DNA from: AC-32 sp046726435
Lineage (GTDB): Bacteria > Actinomycetota > Thermoleophilia > Gaiellales > Gaiellaceae
Assembly (NCBI GenBank): GCA_046726435.1
Contig: JBKPAM010000114.1
Coordinates: 1 to 13,172 of the forward strand
Direction: 5' to 3'
Length of the DNA: 13,172 nucleotides
This document shows positions 12,626 to 13,172 of this stretch, piece after piece. A program made the position numbers and the translations under genes. Each line of letters begins with the position of its first letter. The stretch's first letter is position 1. A model generated the notes under the pieces. The model searched no databases and was not told the DNA's origin. It saw only the letters and a program-made list of their open reading frames with translations.

Positions 12626-13047
12626 GACACCGGCGGTCGGGCAGGAAGCTGGGCCGCGACGCCTCGCACCGCAAGGCGCTCTACGCGAATCTGACGAGTG
12701 CGCTGATCGAGCACGGGCGCATCAAGACCACCGCGGCCAAGGCCAAGGAGGTCAAGCCGGTGGCCGAGCAGATGATCACGCTCGGCCGCCGTGGCGGCGT
12801 CCACGCTCGGCGGCAGGCGCTGGCGTACCTGCGCTCCCAGGACGTCGTGCACAAGCTCTTCAGCGACGTCGGGCCGCGCTTCGCCGACCGGCAGGGCGGC
12901 TACTCGCGCATTGTCCGCATCGGCCCGCGGCCGGGCGATGCGGCCGAGATGGTCTACCTCGAGCTCGTCGACTTCTCTCCGGAGCCGGCGGCGCCGCGGC
13001 GGCGCCGTGCAGAGCGCCAGGAAGAAGCGGTCGAAGCCGAAGCCTAA
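12622..13047 (+). CDS. rplQ: 50S ribosomal protein L17
   Basis: 141 residues against about 120-130. MRHRRSGRKLGRDASHRKAL is the diagnostic L17 start, followed by YANLTSALIEHGRIKTTAAK, the VVHKLFSDVGPRFADRQGGY block and YSRIVRIGPRPGDAAEMVYL. L17 sits at the outer rim of the tunnel exit. The tail after residue about 118 is arginine-rich and then acidic (RQEEAVEAEA). The GTG at 12622 overlaps rpoA by four bases. The TAA stop at 13045-13047 is directly followed by what looks like the end of an insertion sequence. No terminator lies between, and any gene that normally follows (truA or rplM-rpsI in relatives) is displaced. Confidence 0.97.
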   Translation: MRHRRSGRKLGRDASHRKALYANLTSALIEHGRIKTTAAKAKEVKPVAEQMITLGRRGGVHARRQALAYLRSQDVVHKLFSDVGPRFADRQGGYSRIVRIGPRPGDAAEMVYLELVDFSPEPAAPRRRRAERQEEAVEAEA

Positions 13048-13172
13048 GAGCTCCTTTCACAATGAGGCGTTCCTGAGCCGACGGAAGCAGACGAGGCAGC
13101 AGCCGATGGCGAGGAACGCCTCGTGGATGTCGGCGCGGCGGTCGTAGCGGACGAGTAGTCGTTTGAACTGGT
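13048..13172 (-). mobile_element. End of an IS5-family-like insertion sequence (truncated by window)
   Basis: The element appears to run from beyond the right edge to about 13048. GAGCTCCTTTCACAATGAG reads inward from the rplQ stop and is a plausible terminal inverted repeat. The matching end and the target duplication lie outside the window. The TAA immediately outside resembles the short T/A-containing targets used by IS5 relatives. The boundary is inferred from the transposase stop lying only nine bases inside it. Confidence 0.6.
13057..13172 (-). CDS. IS5-like DDE transposase, C-terminal end (partial)
   Basis: Reading the minus strand from the right edge gives 37 in-frame residues before TGA (13059-13057). 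They begin QFKRLLVRYDRRADIHEAFL and end CCLVCFRRLRNASL. The RLLVRYDRRADIHEAFL stretch followed by a hydrophobic segment and a CFRRL-type end is the characteristic C-terminus of many IS5-family DDE transposases, where the final catalytic Glu lies upstream. Only the end is visible, so I cannot say whether the element is intact. It faces the ribosomal operon: transcription from rplQ runs antisense into it. Confidence 0.75.
   Translation of the reverse strand, partial: QFKRLLVRYDRRADIHEAFLAIGCCLVCFRRLRNASL

Noticed and set aside
13064..13122. 11-base inverted repeat GAGGCGTTCCT/AGGAACGCCTC as a terminator
   Set aside because: The arms are 37 bases apart with no T-run, and both lie within transposase codons (EAFL and RNAS); likely coincidental, though it could be an IS-end structure.
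1..13172. tRNA, rRNA or CRISPR loci
   Set aside because: No cloverleaf-like or rRNA sequence and no spaced repeats seen on either strand; the gaps are too short apart from those described.

Overview
The window is a contiguous stretch of the bacterial S10-spc-alpha ribosomal protein supercluster. It runs left to right on the plus strand and ends in what looks like a truncated insertion sequence on the minus strand. Base composition is very GC-rich (estimated by eye at about two thirds G+C). GTG and TTG starts are used, genes overlap heavily, and S14, L36, S4 and L24 all carry cysteine (zinc-type) motifs. Gene order plus unusually long acidic Ala/Glu/Pro tails on several ribosomal proteins suggest a high-GC actinobacterial lineage. 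My best guess is the class Thermoleophilia (Solirubrobacterales/Gaiellales-like); this is inference from style and order, not a database match.

Layout. 1-1617: end of the S10 operon, with the tail of rpsC (S3), then rplP (L16), rpmC (L29) and rpsQ (S17, with a giant acidic N-terminal extension). 1618-1777: a 160-base spacer holding a nested inverted-repeat structure. 1778-7380: the spc operon core, rplN, rplX, rplE, rpsZ, rpsH, rplF, rplR, rpsE, rpmD, rplO, secY. 7380-9795: adk, map and an M29-family aminopeptidase, joined by 1- to 4-base overlaps. 9796-9860: a spacer with an extended -10 promoter-like motif and a GGAA-tetraloop hairpin followed by six Ts. 9861-13047: the alpha operon with infA, rpmJ, rpsM, rpsK, rpsD, rpoA, rplQ. 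13048-13172: the C-terminal end of an IS5-like transposase on the minus strand, its apparent IS end touching the rplQ stop codon.

The genes make ribosomal proteins of both subunits, initiation factor IF-1, RNA polymerase alpha, the SecY translocon channel, adenylate kinase and two aminopeptidases, so the cluster couples translation, transcription, secretion and N-terminal processing. Most junctions are overlaps (TGATG, ATGA, GTGA, ATGCCTGA) or zero-gap TAG-start junctions, implying translational coupling. Almost everything is textbook. The parts worth a second look are the spacers: strong hairpins at rpsQ/rplN, rplF/rplR and rplO/secY; a possible 20-codon leader ORF ending in an ATGA overlap with rplE, at the place where S8 represses the E. 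coli spc mRNA; the low-complexity acidic tails on S3, S17, S5, L15 and L17; the M29 peptidase placed after map; and the IS at the operon end. I found no convincing wholly new system.
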